Shown piece after piece: positions 26,385 to 35,293 of a stretch of DNA of 64,000 bases. The notes below the pieces were generated by a model. That model saw only the letters and a list, made by a program, of their open reading frames with translations, did no database searches and had not been told where the DNA came from. The position numbers were made by a program, and so were the translations under genes. Position 1 is the stretch's first letter, and each line of letters begins with the position of its first letter. This DNA comes from Lunatimonas lonarensis (GTDB taxonomy: Bacteria > Bacteroidota > Bacteroidia > Cytophagales > Cyclobacteriaceae), in the NCBI RefSeq assembly GCF_000390185.1, contig NZ_AQHR01000088.1, positions 186,001-250,000 of the forward strand. Reading direction: 5' to 3'.

Positions 26385-26849
26385 ATGGAGAGAGAGAAGA
26401 TCAGGGTCCTTTATGTCGATGATGAGATCAATAACTTGCAGGCGTTTAAGGCGACGTTTAGAAGGGACTATAAGATCTTTTTGGCAGAATCCGCCAACGA
26501 GGGAAGGCAAGTACTTCTTAATGAAGAGATTGACGTCATAATCACCGATCAACGTATGCCTGAGGAAAATGGTGTCGATTTCCTTAAGTCCATTATTCCG
26601 TTGCATCCAGAACCCATGCGCATCCTCCTTACAGGATACACAGACGTTCAGGCCGTAATCGATGCCATCAACAAAGGCAAAGTCTACCACTATCTGACAA
26701 AACCATGGGAAGAAGATTATCTGCGGACTGTGGTAAAGAACGCCTACGAGGTTTACTCGTTACGAAGGGAAAACAAGCAGTTGACAGACAGCCTAATAAA
26801 GGCCAACGACCAGCTTGAGTTTCTACTAAGGCAGAACCTGCTATCCTAA
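26385..26849 (+). CDS. Stand-alone response regulator receiver with C-terminal coiled coil
   Basis: A 154-aa cytoplasmic protein with a complete receiver: D12/D13, phospho-acceptor D55 (ITDQRMPEENG), the conserved threonine in LLTGYTD and lysine in LTKPWEED. A charged helix (about 120-150) follows instead of an output domain. The receiver is strikingly like that of the receiver-kinase at 21109-22197: both begin MER, both share RILLTGY, VIDAINKG and the KPW segment. It is divergent from the ThiF operon and probably part of the same phosphorelay, as a shuttle, sink or protein-binding output. Its stop is 4 bp from that of convergent ald. Confidence 0.88.
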   Translation: MEREKIRVLYVDDEINNLQAFKATFRRDYKIFLAESANEGRQVLLNEEIDVIITDQRMPEENGVDFLKSIIPLHPEPMRILLTGYTDVQAVIDAINKGKVYHYLTKPWEEDYLRTVVKNAYEVYSLRRENKQLTDSLIKANDQLEFLLRQNLLS

Positions 26850-26853
26850 AGCA

Positions 26854-28083
26854 TCAGTACCTAGCGGCCAGCAACAACTGTAGTTCTTTATGCGGCATTC
26901 CAAATTTGCGCGCAAGGTAAGCATTAGTAAGGCTACCCCTGTACCCATACACTCCCTTCATAAACCACTTGTAGTTAAAAATCATTTCTTCCGCCCCGCC
27001 AAGGTCGGCCATCTGTAACAACATAGGCGTAAAGATATTGCTAAAGGAAAATGAAGCTGTCCTTGCGACCCTAGACGCAATGTTTGGCACACAATAATGA
27101 ACAATATTGTGCTTGGTATAAACGGGATTGTCATGGGTGGTTGCTTCAGCCGTCTCTATACACCCTCCCTGATCTATGCTTACATCTATGATGATCGACC
27201 CATCCATCATCTGGGCGACCATTTCCTCTGTAACCACCATTTTGGCCCGCCCTCTCTCGGCTCGCAATGCCCCGATAACAACATCCGCCTCTCGCAAAGC
27301 CTGACAGAGCGTAAAATTATCGATGGTAGAGGTAAACACCTGTTGACCCAATAACTGCTTTATCCGTCTTAGTTTATAAAGTTGGTTGTCAAAAATCTTT
27401 ATATTGGCTCCTAGCCCAAGTGCAGTCCTCGCCGCATACTCTGCCACCGTTCCGGCACCAATAATGACAACTTGCGTAGGCGGTACTCCGGTAATCCCCC
27501 CTAAAATCAGTCCTTTCCCTCCGTTCACACTGCTGAGATACTCAGCCGCAATTAGCATCACCGTACTACCTGCTATTTCGCTCATCGCACGCACCACCGG
27601 CATGCCGCCCACCTTGTCTTCCAAGTACTCGAAGGCTACGGCTGTGATCTTTTTTTGATTTAGGGCTTGGATAAACTCAGCGGTCTGATTTCTTATCTGC
27701 AACGAAGACAACAAACAGGCACCCTGCCGCATAAAACCGATCTCTTGGACAGAGGGTGGATCAACCCGTAGGACAACCTCGGCGTCGTAGGCCTCCTCTT
27801 TAGAGGACACCACCTTCGCGCCCGCGTCGAGATACGCCTTATCAGAGAACTTGGCAGCAACTCCCGCATTCGATTCCACGATTACCTGCTGTCCATTATT
27901 GATCAGCAAGCCGACCGCTTCAGGAGTAAGCAGAACACGCTTCTCCTGATTGGCGTCCTCTTTGGGAACTCCAATGATTATTTTCTTTTTAGCTTTTCCG
28001 ATACGCGCGAGGGACTCCTTCGGGATTGCTCCCGCCTTCACGGCTATCTCAGCAAGTTCGATCTGCGACGGCATGCTACCCAA
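26854..28083 (-). CDS. ald: Alanine dehydrogenase
   Basis: A 409-aa NAD-dependent enzyme interconverting alanine and pyruvate plus ammonia. Seen: the N-terminal GVPKEDANQEKRVLLTP substrate region, the QIRNQTAEF segment, the Rossmann motif VIIGAGTVAEYAARTA and the DVSIDQGGCIETAEATTH signature. An N-terminal extension of about 35 residues precedes the usual start; it is typical of Bacteroidetes homologues. The gene overlaps tsaE by 8 bp, or abuts it if translation starts at M4 (28074). Third gene of porX-tsaE-ald. Confidence 0.92.
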   Translation of the reverse strand: MGSMPSQIELAEIAVKAGAIPKESLARIGKAKKKIIIGVPKEDANQEKRVLLTPEAVGLLINNGQQVIVESNAGVAAKFSDKAYLDAGAKVVSSKEEAYDAEVVLRVDPPSVQEIGFMRQGACLLSSLQIRNQTAEFIQALNQKKITAVAFEYLEDKVGGMPVVRAMSEIAGSTVMLIAAEYLSSVNGGKGLILGGITGVPPTQVVIIGAGTVAEYAARTALGLGANIKIFDNQLYKLRRIKQLLGQQVFTSTIDNFTLCQALREADVVIGALRAERGRAKMVVTEEMVAQMMDGSIIIDVSIDQGGCIETAEATTHDNPVYTKHNIVHYCVPNIASRVARTASFSFSNIFTPMLLQMADLGGAEEMIFNYKWFMKGVYGYRGSLTNAYLARKFGMPHKELQLLLAARY

Positions 28084-28492
28084 TAGTTATTTCTCTTTTA
28101 TGTTCGTCCAAAGGATTGATTGAAATAATTACGGATTCAGGCGGGATCAGGTCTGGAATCCGTTCACCCCATTCGATCCAACACAAATTACCGCTATCAA
28201 AATACTCCATTACGCCCATGTCGACCGCCTCCGATTGATCGGATATCCGATAAAAATCAAAATGGTAGTAGGTATTCCCCCCGCCATCTCCGTATTCATT
28301 TACCAACCCAAAGGTAGGGCTGGAAACCCGGTCGACTATGCCCATCCGAAAGGCAATCGCTTTGATTAGTGTTGTTTTGCCCGCTCCCATTGGCCCCTTA
28401 AAAACCCACACCTCTTTGCCCCTGCAAGAATCAATCACGGCTTTTGCACAGGCATCAATATCGTCTAAATGGGAACAGATAAACTTCTTCAA
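28076..28492 (-). CDS. tsaE: tRNA threonylcarbamoyladenosine biosynthesis ATPase TsaE
   Basis: A 138-aa cytoplasmic P-loop ATPase needed with TsaB/TsaD for the t6A37 modification of ANN-decoding tRNAs. The Walker A is GPMGAGKT (33-40), followed by SSPTFGLVNEYG and the YHFDFYRI / DMGVMEYFDSGNLCWIEWGE segments that define the family. Normal length. It begins 3 bp after porX and overlaps ald. Confidence 0.95.
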   Translation of the reverse strand: MKKFICSHLDDIDACAKAVIDSCRGKEVWVFKGPMGAGKTTLIKAIAFRMGIVDRVSSPTFGLVNEYGDGGGNTYYHFDFYRISDQSEAVDMGVMEYFDSGNLCWIEWGERIPDLIPPESVIISINPLDEHKREITIG

Positions 28493-28495
28493 CGA

Positions 28496-30052
28496 TTACG
28501 ATTTTGGACTCATGTGGACTATCGGAACAATTATTTCCTCTAGAGAAACCCCCCCATGCTGGAAGGTATCCCGATAATAATTCACGTAATAATTATAGTT
28601 ATTGGGATAAGCGAAGAAATAGTCTTCCACGGCAAAAACATAGCTGGTAGAAATATTGAACTTCGGCAACTTTGCTTCCTCAGGTTTGGCTATTTCAAAG
28701 ACCTTTCCAGACTCAAAATTAAGGTTTTTCCCCTGTTTGTACCGCAAATTAGTCGTAACATTTCTGTCTCCGATGATTTTATACGGCTTATTTACCCGTT
28801 TGGTACCGTGATCCGTGGTTATGATAACCTCGGCACCTGCCTCTGCTATCTTTTTGAATAGCTCAAAAAGTGAGGAATGCGTAAACCAACTCAACGTCAA
28901 CGACCGGTAGGCTGATTCGTCGGGGGCCAGCTCGCGTATCATCTTCATGTCCGTACGGGCGTGCGACATCATGTCCACAAAATTATATACCAATACATTC
29001 AAATCATTCTTCAACATATTATTGAATTGCTCAAGAACGTTCTTCCCCTGCGAAACCTGGATGATTTTATGATAAGATGACCGTATGTTTAGGTTGTTAC
29101 GTTTTAGGTTGGCCCGCAGGAACTCTTCCTCTTGGTTGTTCTTCCCTTCGTCGGTATCTTCTCCTTCCCATAAATCCGGGTGAAATCTCGCCATATCCGA
29201 GGGCATCATGCCACTAAACAGCGCATTCCTTGCATAAGCTGTAGTGGTCGGCAATATGCTGTAATAGGTGTCGTCTGACACCGAAACAAAATAGTCACTC
29301 AGCATGGGTTCTATTACCTCCCACTGATCCAGCCTCAGATTATCTATCACGATAAAAAACAGAGGTTTTCCTTCCCTTACCTTCGGGAAGACATGCTTTT
29401 TCATTACCTGATGGGACAACACAGGCTTGGATGATTTGGGATCATTCAGCCAATCCAAGTAGTTCTCCTTAATAAACTTAGCAAAGTTCGCGTTTGCCTC
29501 AGCCTTTTGGGTTTCAAGCACCTCATGCATGCCCCTGTTCTCGGTCTCCCCGATCTCTATCTCCCAGTAGGTAAGCTTTTTATATATTTCTGTCCATTCC
29601 TGATGGTCTATGGCATCGTTGTATGCCATGCTGATGTTTCTGAAATCCTGCTGATACGAAAGGTTTGTCTTCTCGCTGATCAACTGTTTGTTTTGCAGGA
29701 TCTTCTTAACCGACAAAAATATTTGGTTGGGATTGATTGGTTTGATCAGATAGTCGGCGATTTTCGCACCGATCGCATCGTCCATGATGTGTTCCTCCTC
29801 GCTTTTGGTAATCATGACCACCGGTACCTGAGGCTTAAGGAGTTTTATTTGCTGAAGGGTTTCGAGCCCCGTCATACCCGGCATCATCTCGTCAAGAAAA
29901 ATAATATCGAAGTTCTGTTCCTCTACTTTTTCAACTGCGTCGATTCCACTATTTACGGTCACGATGTCGTACCCTTTCTGCTGAAGGAACAAAATATGGG
30001 GTTTGAGCAAATCGATTTCGTCGTCTGCCCACAATATATTGAATTTTTGCAT
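28496..30052 (-). CDS. porX: T9SS response regulator with PglZ phosphatase-like domain PorX
   Basis: A 518-aa response regulator of the type IX secretion system. The receiver has D10/D11, phospho-acceptor D54 (IFLDEMMPGM) and the lysine in YLIKPINP. After a helical linker, residues 200-500 form the PglZ/alkaline-phosphatase-like domain, with metal-site segments VIDNLRLDQWE, LPTTTAYARNALFSG, NFVDMMSHARTD and TTDHGTKRV. In studied Bacteroidota, PorX acts with sensor PorY and sigma factor SigP to control T9SS genes and cleaves a nucleotide second messenger. No PorY is nearby. The porX-tsaE-ald order seems common in the phylum. It matches the presence of a T9SS cargo at 8801-11578. Confidence 0.93.
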   Translation of the reverse strand: MQKFNILWADDEIDLLKPHILFLQQKGYDIVTVNSGIDAVEKVEEQNFDIIFLDEMMPGMTGLETLQQIKLLKPQVPVVMITKSEEEHIMDDAIGAKIADYLIKPINPNQIFLSVKKILQNKQLISEKTNLSYQQDFRNISMAYNDAIDHQEWTEIYKKLTYWEIEIGETENRGMHEVLETQKAEANANFAKFIKENYLDWLNDPKSSKPVLSHQVMKKHVFPKVREGKPLFFIVIDNLRLDQWEVIEPMLSDYFVSVSDDTYYSILPTTTAYARNALFSGMMPSDMARFHPDLWEGEDTDEGKNNQEEEFLRANLKRNNLNIRSSYHKIIQVSQGKNVLEQFNNMLKNDLNVLVYNFVDMMSHARTDMKMIRELAPDESAYRSLTLSWFTHSSLFELFKKIAEAGAEVIITTDHGTKRVNKPYKIIGDRNVTTNLRYKQGKNLNFESGKVFEIAKPEEAKLPKFNISTSYVFAVEDYFFAYPNNYNYYVNYYRDTFQHGGVSLEEIIVPIVHMSPKS

Positions 30053-30085
30053 CTCCTATTCGTTAGTTCTTTTATAGATAATACT

Positions 30086-30093
30086 TACTTTTG
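30086..30093 (+). promoter_or_regulatory. -7 promoter box of the HD/lpx gene cluster
   Basis: TACTTTTG is a perfect TAnnTTTG match 25 nt before the TTG start at 30119, giving a leader of about 19 nt. No convincing TTG -33 element is at the right spacing. Confidence 0.5.
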
Positions 30094-30118
30094 ATTTACT
30101 ACTGTAAATAAGCGATCA

Positions 30119-31348
30119 TTGAAAAGCCACAAAATTATAAACGATCCTGTCTATGGATTCATAAATATACCGGGTGAACTGATTTTTTCCATCATAGACC
30201 ACCCCAGCTTTCAAAGATTACGAAGAATCAAACAGTTAGGTTTGACCGATTACGTGTATCCGGGGGCATTGCATACGAGATTCCACCACGCAATTGGAGC
30301 TATGCACCTCATGAGCATCACCTTAGACCATCTGCGAAATAAAGGCATAGAAATCGACGATCAGGAATATGAGTCGGCGTTGATCGCTATCCTGCTTCAC
30401 GACATTGGACATGGTCCTTTTTCCCATGCCCTGGAGTTTAGCCTCCTTCCCTCCATTCGGCACGAATCACTCTCCCAACTCTTTCTTCGGGGTTTAAACA
30501 AGCAATTTGGCGGCCAATTAGACCTCGCTGTTAAAATTTTCAATGGCACCTATGAAAGGAAGTTCTTCCACCAGCTTGTCAGCAGTCAGTTGGACATCGA
30601 TAGGCTCGACTACTTGCAGCGGGATTGTTTTTTCACGGGGGTATCAGAAGGCACGATAGGAGCAGACCGTATCATCAAAATGATGCACATCAAAGATGAC
30701 CAGTTGGTGATAGAGGAAAAGGGCATTTATAGCATAGAAAACTTTCTAAGCGCACGAAGACTGATGTATTGGCAGGTATACCTGCACAAAACAACGGTAA
30801 GTGCCGAAAAGATGTTGATCAATCTGATACTTCGGGCAAAGCACTTACGGAAGTCAGGGCATCCCATCCCGGGATCTGAATCCTTACTTTTTCTCTTAGA
30901 GAACACCCTCACGCTGGCAGATTTTGAACAAAGGAAAGAAGTACTGGACCACTACGCTGAACTGGACGACTTTGACGTATGGGGAGCCCTGAAGTTATGG
31001 CAAAAAAATACCGATAGGGTACTTTCTAACATTGCCAGAATGTTTTTGACGCGGCAACTTTTTAAGGTAACCCTAACCAATACTCCCTTTTTGGCGGAAG
31101 AACTGGCCTACATGCAACAAAAAACACAGCAAAAACTCCGCCTGTCGAATGAAGAAATGCCCTATTTTTTCACCCATGGCAGTATCAGCAACCACGCTTA
31201 CGTAGCCAATGAAAGTATCTATGTGCTTACAAAAAAGGGAGAAGTGGTGGATGTGGCACAAGCCGCGGACTTGCCGAACATAAAGGCCATGAGCAAAATC
31301 GTAAAAAAACACTACGCTTGTCGGGCTAAAGATTTACCTTTACGTTAA
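30119..31348 (+). CDS. HD-domain metal-dependent phosphohydrolase (SAMHD1/dGTPase-like)
   Basis: A 409-aa cytoplasmic HD-superfamily protein with segments RLRRIKQLGL, YPGALHTRFHHAIGAMHLM, the HD pair H94-D95 in ILLHDIGHGPFSH, and SQLDIDRLDYLQRD. These match the bacterial YdhJ/SAMHD1-like group, which is thought to act on nucleotides. The frame has no ATG: it opens at 30095 and the first usable codon is the TTG at 30119, which gives the family-like N-terminus MKSHKIINDPVYGF. It heads the lpxD-lpxC/fabZ-lpxA cluster, with 22 bp to lpxD, so it is probably co-transcribed. A role in lipid A synthesis is not implied by the fold. Confidence 0.87.
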   Translation: MKSHKIINDPVYGFINIPGELIFSIIDHPSFQRLRRIKQLGLTDYVYPGALHTRFHHAIGAMHLMSITLDHLRNKGIEIDDQEYESALIAILLHDIGHGPFSHALEFSLLPSIRHESLSQLFLRGLNKQFGGQLDLAVKIFNGTYERKFFHQLVSSQLDIDRLDYLQRDCFFTGVSEGTIGADRIIKMMHIKDDQLVIEEKGIYSIENFLSARRLMYWQVYLHKTTVSAEKMLINLILRAKHLRKSGHPIPGSESLLFLLENTLTLADFEQRKEVLDHYAELDDFDVWGALKLWQKNTDRVLSNIARMFLTRQLFKVTLTNTPFLAEELAYMQQKTQQKLRLSNEEMPYFFTHGSISNHAYVANESIYVLTKKGEVVDVAQAADLPNIKAMSKIVKKHYACRAKDLPLR

Positions 31349-31370
31349 AAATTTATTAAGCTAGTCATCG

Positions 31371-32393
31371 ATGGAGTTTACCATAAGCCAGATTGCCAAA
31401 CTTTTAAATGGAAAGGTAGAGGGTGATGGTTCCCAAAACGTTTACCGCATTGACAAGATACAAGAAGGCAAGCCCGGCGGAATCAGTTTTTTGTCGAATC
31501 TGAAATATGAACCCTACCTGTATACAACTGAAAGTTCTGCGGTGATCGTTTCGGAAGGGTTTCGCCCGTCTAAGCCGGTTAAATCGGCCCTTATTCGCGT
31601 GGCCGATGCCTACTTGGGGTTCACGCTACTCTTGGAATCAGTGGAACGGATGTCAAAGCCCCAATTCGGTGGCGTAGAGGACCCTTCCTATATGCATGAA
31701 AGCAGCGTCATGGGAAAAGATGGCTACCGCGGTGCTTTCTCTTATATTGGCAAAAACTGCCACTTGGGAGAAAGGGTTCAAATCCATCCCCATGTCTACA
31801 TCGGTGACGATGTCGCAATAGGAGATGACTGTATCATCCATCCGGGGGCAAAAATAATGCGAAAAAGCAGACTGGGAACGAACTGCGAAATCCATCCGGG
31901 TGCGGTCATAGGGAGCGATGGGTTTGGTTTTGCCCCGCAGGCGGACGGACGCTATAAAAACATCCCCCAACTGGGCAACGTGCAGATTGGGGATCATGTG
32001 TCAATAGGTGCCAATACCACCATAGACTGTGCTACGATTGGATCTACCCTAATAGGACAGGGCGTCAAAATCGACAACCTTGTACAGATTGCCCATAACG
32101 TCAAGATCGGGGAAAACACCGTCATTGCATCCCAATCGGGCATTTCGGGATCGGCTGAAATCGGAAAAAACTGCATACTTGCCGGTAAGTCCAGCATTGT
32201 AGGCCATATAAAGATCGCTGATAACACGACAGTAGGGGGCAACACAGCTATTATGAAGGGGATTGAAACGTCAGGTTCAACGCTTCTAGGGTACATAGGC
32301 ATGGACATTAAAGATTTTCTTAAGTCCTATGCGGTATTCAAAAAATTACCCGAATTACAGAACAAATTAAAAGATCTGGAAAAAAACCAATAA
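31371..32393 (+). CDS. lpxD: UDP-3-O-acylglucosamine N-acyltransferase
   Basis: A 340-aa cytoplasmic trimeric acyltransferase, third step of lipid A synthesis, which adds an acyl chain from ACP to the 2-amino group. The N-terminal uridine-binding domain ([15 protein letters not shown]) is followed by left-handed beta-helix hexapeptide repeats. The catalytic histidine is H242 in [13 protein letters not shown]. The C-terminal helix [16 protein letters not shown] is normal. Start ATG 31371. It is followed after 46 bp by lpxC-fabZ. Confidence 0.96.
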   Translation: MEFTISQIAKLLNGKVEGDGSQNVYRIDKIQEGKPGGISFLSNLKYEPYLYTTESSAVIVSEGFRPSKPVKSALIRVADAYLGFTLLLESVERMSKPQFGGVEDPSYMHESSVMGKDGYRGAFSYIGKNCHLGERVQIHPHVYIGDDVAIGDDCIIHPGAKIMRKSRLGTNCEIHPGAVIGSDGFGFAPQADGRYKNIPQLGNVQIGDHVSIGANTTIDCATIGSTLIGQGVKIDNLVQIAHNVKIGENTVIASQSGISGSAEIGKNCILAGKSSIVGHIKIADNTTVGGNTAIMKGIETSGSTLLGYIGMDIKDFLKSYAVFKKLPELQNKLKDLEKNQ

Positions 32394-32439
32394 ATTTGTG
32401 CCCTTATCACTGACAATTAGGGCCTCATAAGAAATTTTA

Positions 32440-33834
32440 ATGAAAGTTAAACAGCATACCATTGGAAAGCAGGTTACCCTTTCCGGCGTAGGTTTACACA
32501 CTGGAGTCGTGGCGACAATGACCTTTGTCCCCGCTCCATCTAATCACGGATACAAATTCCAACGGATGGACTTGGAAGGGTATCCAATCGTTGAGGCAGA
32601 TGTAGACAACGTAGTGGATGTTTCGAGAGGCACTACCTTGGAACAGGGCGATGCACGGGTTTTCACGGTGGAGCATGTGCTTGCCGCCTTGGTTGGCTTA
32701 GAAATAGACAATGTGCTGATTCAGTTAAACGGCCCTGAACCGCCCATCATGGACGGCAGTAGTCTGCCTTTCATTAAGATTTTGGAAGAGGCAGGGTTGG
32801 AGGAACAAAATGCGCTCCGAAGATTCTTCGAGATCCCTGAGAGCATCCACTACAAAGATGCCTCCCGGGAGGTGGAAATGGCGGCCTTGCCTCTCGATGA
32901 TTTTCGAGTTACGGTGATGGTTGACTATAACTCGCCTGTGCTTGGAAGCCAACACGCCTCGCTCACGGATATCAGCCAGTTCAAAACAGAAATTGCATCC
33001 TGTCGAACTTTTTGCTTCCTGCACGAACTCGAAATGCTTTATAATCAAAACCTTATCAAAGGAGGGGATTTAAACAATGCCATCGTCGTGGTAGATAGGG
33101 CCATCCAAGAGGAAGAATTAAGTCACTTGGCCAAAATGTTCAAAAAACCAAAAGTTGAGGTTAGGAAAGAGGGGATATTGAACAATGTGGAGCTGCGTTA
33201 CAAGAATGAACCAGCCAGACACAAATTGTTGGATGTAATCGGGGATCTGGCCCTCGTAGGGAGACCACTGAAAGCGCAAATAATGGCAGCAAGGCCGGGA
33301 CACGCCGCCAATGTGGCCTTTGCGAAAAAAATCAAACGTGCAATGGAAAAAGCAGGCCCCATGCACATCCCCTATTACGACCCGAAGCTGCCTCCAGTTC
33401 TGGACATCAATCAGATCAGCAATATTCTCCCCCACCGATATCCCTTCCAACTTCTGGATAAAATCATCTATTTGGACCAAACGGTGGTTGCAGGCGTGAA
33501 GAATGTGACAATTAACGAGCCTTTTTTTATGGGGCATTTCCCCAACAACCCCGTAATGCCGGGTGTCTTGCAGGTGGAAGCAATGGCGCAGACCGGCGGG
33601 ATTTTGGTTTTAAGTACGGTAAGCGATCCGGAAAACTACTGGACGTACTTTTTGAGTATTGAAAACTGCAAATTTCGAAAAATGGTACTTCCGGGTGATA
33701 CCCTTATTTTCAAATGTGAGCTTTTGAATCCAATAAGAAGGGGTATAGCGAAGATGAAAGGCGAGGCCTTCGTGGGCAATACGCTTGTGTGTGAAGCAGT
33801 CATGACCGCTAGTATTGTAAGGAAAGACGCATGA
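32440..33834 (+). CDS. lpxC/fabZ: Bifunctional UDP-3-O-acyl-GlcNAc deacetylase / 3-hydroxyacyl-ACP dehydratase
   Basis: A 464-aa fusion. Residues 1-300 are LpxC, the zinc deacetylase committing step of lipid A synthesis, with zinc ligands H79 (VEHVLAAL), H261 and D265 (HKLLDVIGD). Residues 315-464 are FabZ, the hot-dog dehydratase of fatty-acid elongation, with ILPHRYPFQLLDKI, active-site H366 (GHFPNNPVMPG) and E380 (VEAMAQTGG). This fusion is characteristic of Bacteroidota and links the two pathways that compete for hydroxyacyl-ACP. Its last codons overlap lpxA by 4 bp (ATGA). Confidence 0.97.
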   Translation: MKVKQHTIGKQVTLSGVGLHTGVVATMTFVPAPSNHGYKFQRMDLEGYPIVEADVDNVVDVSRGTTLEQGDARVFTVEHVLAALVGLEIDNVLIQLNGPEPPIMDGSSLPFIKILEEAGLEEQNALRRFFEIPESIHYKDASREVEMAALPLDDFRVTVMVDYNSPVLGSQHASLTDISQFKTEIASCRTFCFLHELEMLYNQNLIKGGDLNNAIVVVDRAIQEEELSHLAKMFKKPKVEVRKEGILNNVELRYKNEPARHKLLDVIGDLALVGRPLKAQIMAARPGHAANVAFAKKIKRAMEKAGPMHIPYYDPKLPPVLDINQISNILPHRYPFQLLDKIIYLDQTVVAGVKNVTINEPFFMGHFPNNPVMPGVLQVEAMAQTGGILVLSTVSDPENYWTYFLSIENCKFRKMVLPGDTLIFKCELLNPIRRGIAKMKGEAFVGNTLVCEAVMTASIVRKDA

Positions 33835-34610
33835 TTAGTAAACTGTCCCATATTCACCCCGATGCCAAGCTTGGCGAACAGATTACGGTAGAGCCGTTTA
33901 CTACTATCCACGAAAACGTGGAGATCGGTGACGGTACTTGGATTGGTTCGAACGTAACCATATACCCGGGCGCACGAATTGGCAAGGGTTGCAAGATTTT
34001 TCCGGGTGCCGTCATTTCGGCAATCCCCCAAGACCTGAAATTTCAGGGTGAGGTATCGCTCGCTGAGATAGGAGACAACACCACCATTCGGGAATGCGTC
34101 ACCATCAATAGAGGCACACTCGACAAAAAGACTACGAAAATTGGCAATTCATGCCTGGTAATGGCCTACGTCCACATCGCCCACGATTGCATCATTAATA
34201 ACAACGTGATCATTGCAAACACCGTGCAGGTAGCGGGCCACGTGACCATCGACGATTGGGCCTTCGTAGGGGGCAGCAGTGCCATCCATCAGTTTGTCAA
34301 AATCGGCACTCACAGCATGATTTCCGGAGGATCTTTGGTTCGGAAAGATGTACCTCCCTACACCAAAGCCGCCAGGGAACCGCTCAGCTATGCCGGCGTA
34401 AACTCCTTGGGTCTACGAAGAAGAGGATTTACAAGTGAGACGATCAATCAGATTCAGGAGGTCTACCGGTATTTGTTTCTGAACAGTCTTAATAATAGCC
34501 GGGCACTCGAAGAAATCGAGATCAACCTGCCCGCTACCAAAGAACGGGATGAGATTGTCAATTTCATCCGCTCTTCAGAACGGGGTGTGATGAAAGGTTA
34601 CATTCAATAA
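33831..34610 (+). CDS. lpxA: UDP-N-acetylglucosamine O-acyltransferase
   Basis: A 259-aa cytoplasmic left-handed beta-helix acyltransferase, first step of lipid A synthesis, which transfers a hydroxyacyl chain from ACP to UDP-GlcNAc. The family segments IHPDAKLGE, FPGAVISAIPQDLKF and GRGTLDKKT-like (NRGTLDKKTTKIG) are present. The catalytic histidine is H118 in YVHIAHDCIINN. The C-terminal helical part (LRRRGFTSETINQIQEVYRYLF) is complete. Start overlaps the lpxC-fabZ stop (ATGA), so they are coupled. Confidence 0.97.
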   Translation: MISKLSHIHPDAKLGEQITVEPFTTIHENVEIGDGTWIGSNVTIYPGARIGKGCKIFPGAVISAIPQDLKFQGEVSLAEIGDNTTIRECVTINRGTLDKKTTKIGNSCLVMAYVHIAHDCIINNNVIIANTVQVAGHVTIDDWAFVGGSSAIHQFVKIGTHSMISGGSLVRKDVPPYTKAAREPLSYAGVNSLGLRRRGFTSETINQIQEVYRYLFLNSLNNSRALEEIEINLPATKERDEIVNFIRSSERGVMKGYIQ

Positions 34611-34611
34611 C

Positions 34612-35232
34612 ATGCTGGAAATTAGCCTTGAGGAAGCTGGAAAGCGGTTTCAGTACGAATGGATTTTCAAAAACCTCACGCTTTTGCTTTCCTCTGGCCA
34701 AAAAACCGCCATCACCGGAAGTAATGGCTCCGGAAAATCCACGTTGATTAAATGCATTGCGGGACAAATGCCCCTTAGTTCCGGGCAAATCAGGTACAGA
34801 ATTAGGGGTGTGGAAATCCCCTCATCCGAAATCTATAGGCAGTTGGCCCTGTCGGCACCCTACCTGGAGCTACCGGAAGAGTTTACATTGATTGAATTTC
34901 TTCGCTTCCATTTCCGGTTCAAATCTCTCAAAAATGGGATTTCCATAGAAGATGCCGTTCAGTATATGTATTTAGAGAAGTCTACGGAAAAGACAATACA
35001 GCATTTTTCATCTGGAATGAAGCAACGGCTCAAACTTGGGATGTGTTTTTTTTCTGCCTGCCCTCTTCTACTATTGGATGAACCCACTTCCAACCTGGAT
35101 GAGCGGGGAGTACAATGGTTTCAAGGTTTGGTAGCAGATTTTGGAAATGATAAATCGATCATAGTTGGGTCAAATGATCCGAGAGAGTACCAATTTTGCA
35201 CAGAAAAGGTCGCGATTGAAAATTTCAAGTGA
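34612..35232 (+). CDS. Single-domain ABC transporter ATPase
   Basis: A 206-aa cytoplasmic ATP-binding subunit. Walker A is GSNGSGKST (36-44), the signature is HFSSGMKQRLKLG (second S/G relaxed), Walker B is LLLLDEPTSNLDERG and the H-loop position reads IIVGSND, with asparagine where a histidine is usual. It starts 1 bp after lpxA, so it belongs to the lpx transcript. No permease gene is adjacent. Small ATPases of this type (CcmA-like) pair with a permease encoded elsewhere; a lipid or cytochrome-export role would be guesswork. Confidence 0.87.
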   Translation: MLEISLEEAGKRFQYEWIFKNLTLLLSSGQKTAITGSNGSGKSTLIKCIAGQMPLSSGQIRYRIRGVEIPSSEIYRQLALSAPYLELPEEFTLIEFLRFHFRFKSLKNGISIEDAVQYMYLEKSTEKTIQHFSSGMKQRLKLGMCFFSACPLLLLDEPTSNLDERGVQWFQGLVADFGNDKSIIVGSNDPREYQFCTEKVAIENFK

Positions 35233-35293
35233 ACCACTTTTGATTTGATTTGTTACTAATTTGTTTAATTTTATGATCTTTACCGACAGTCAA

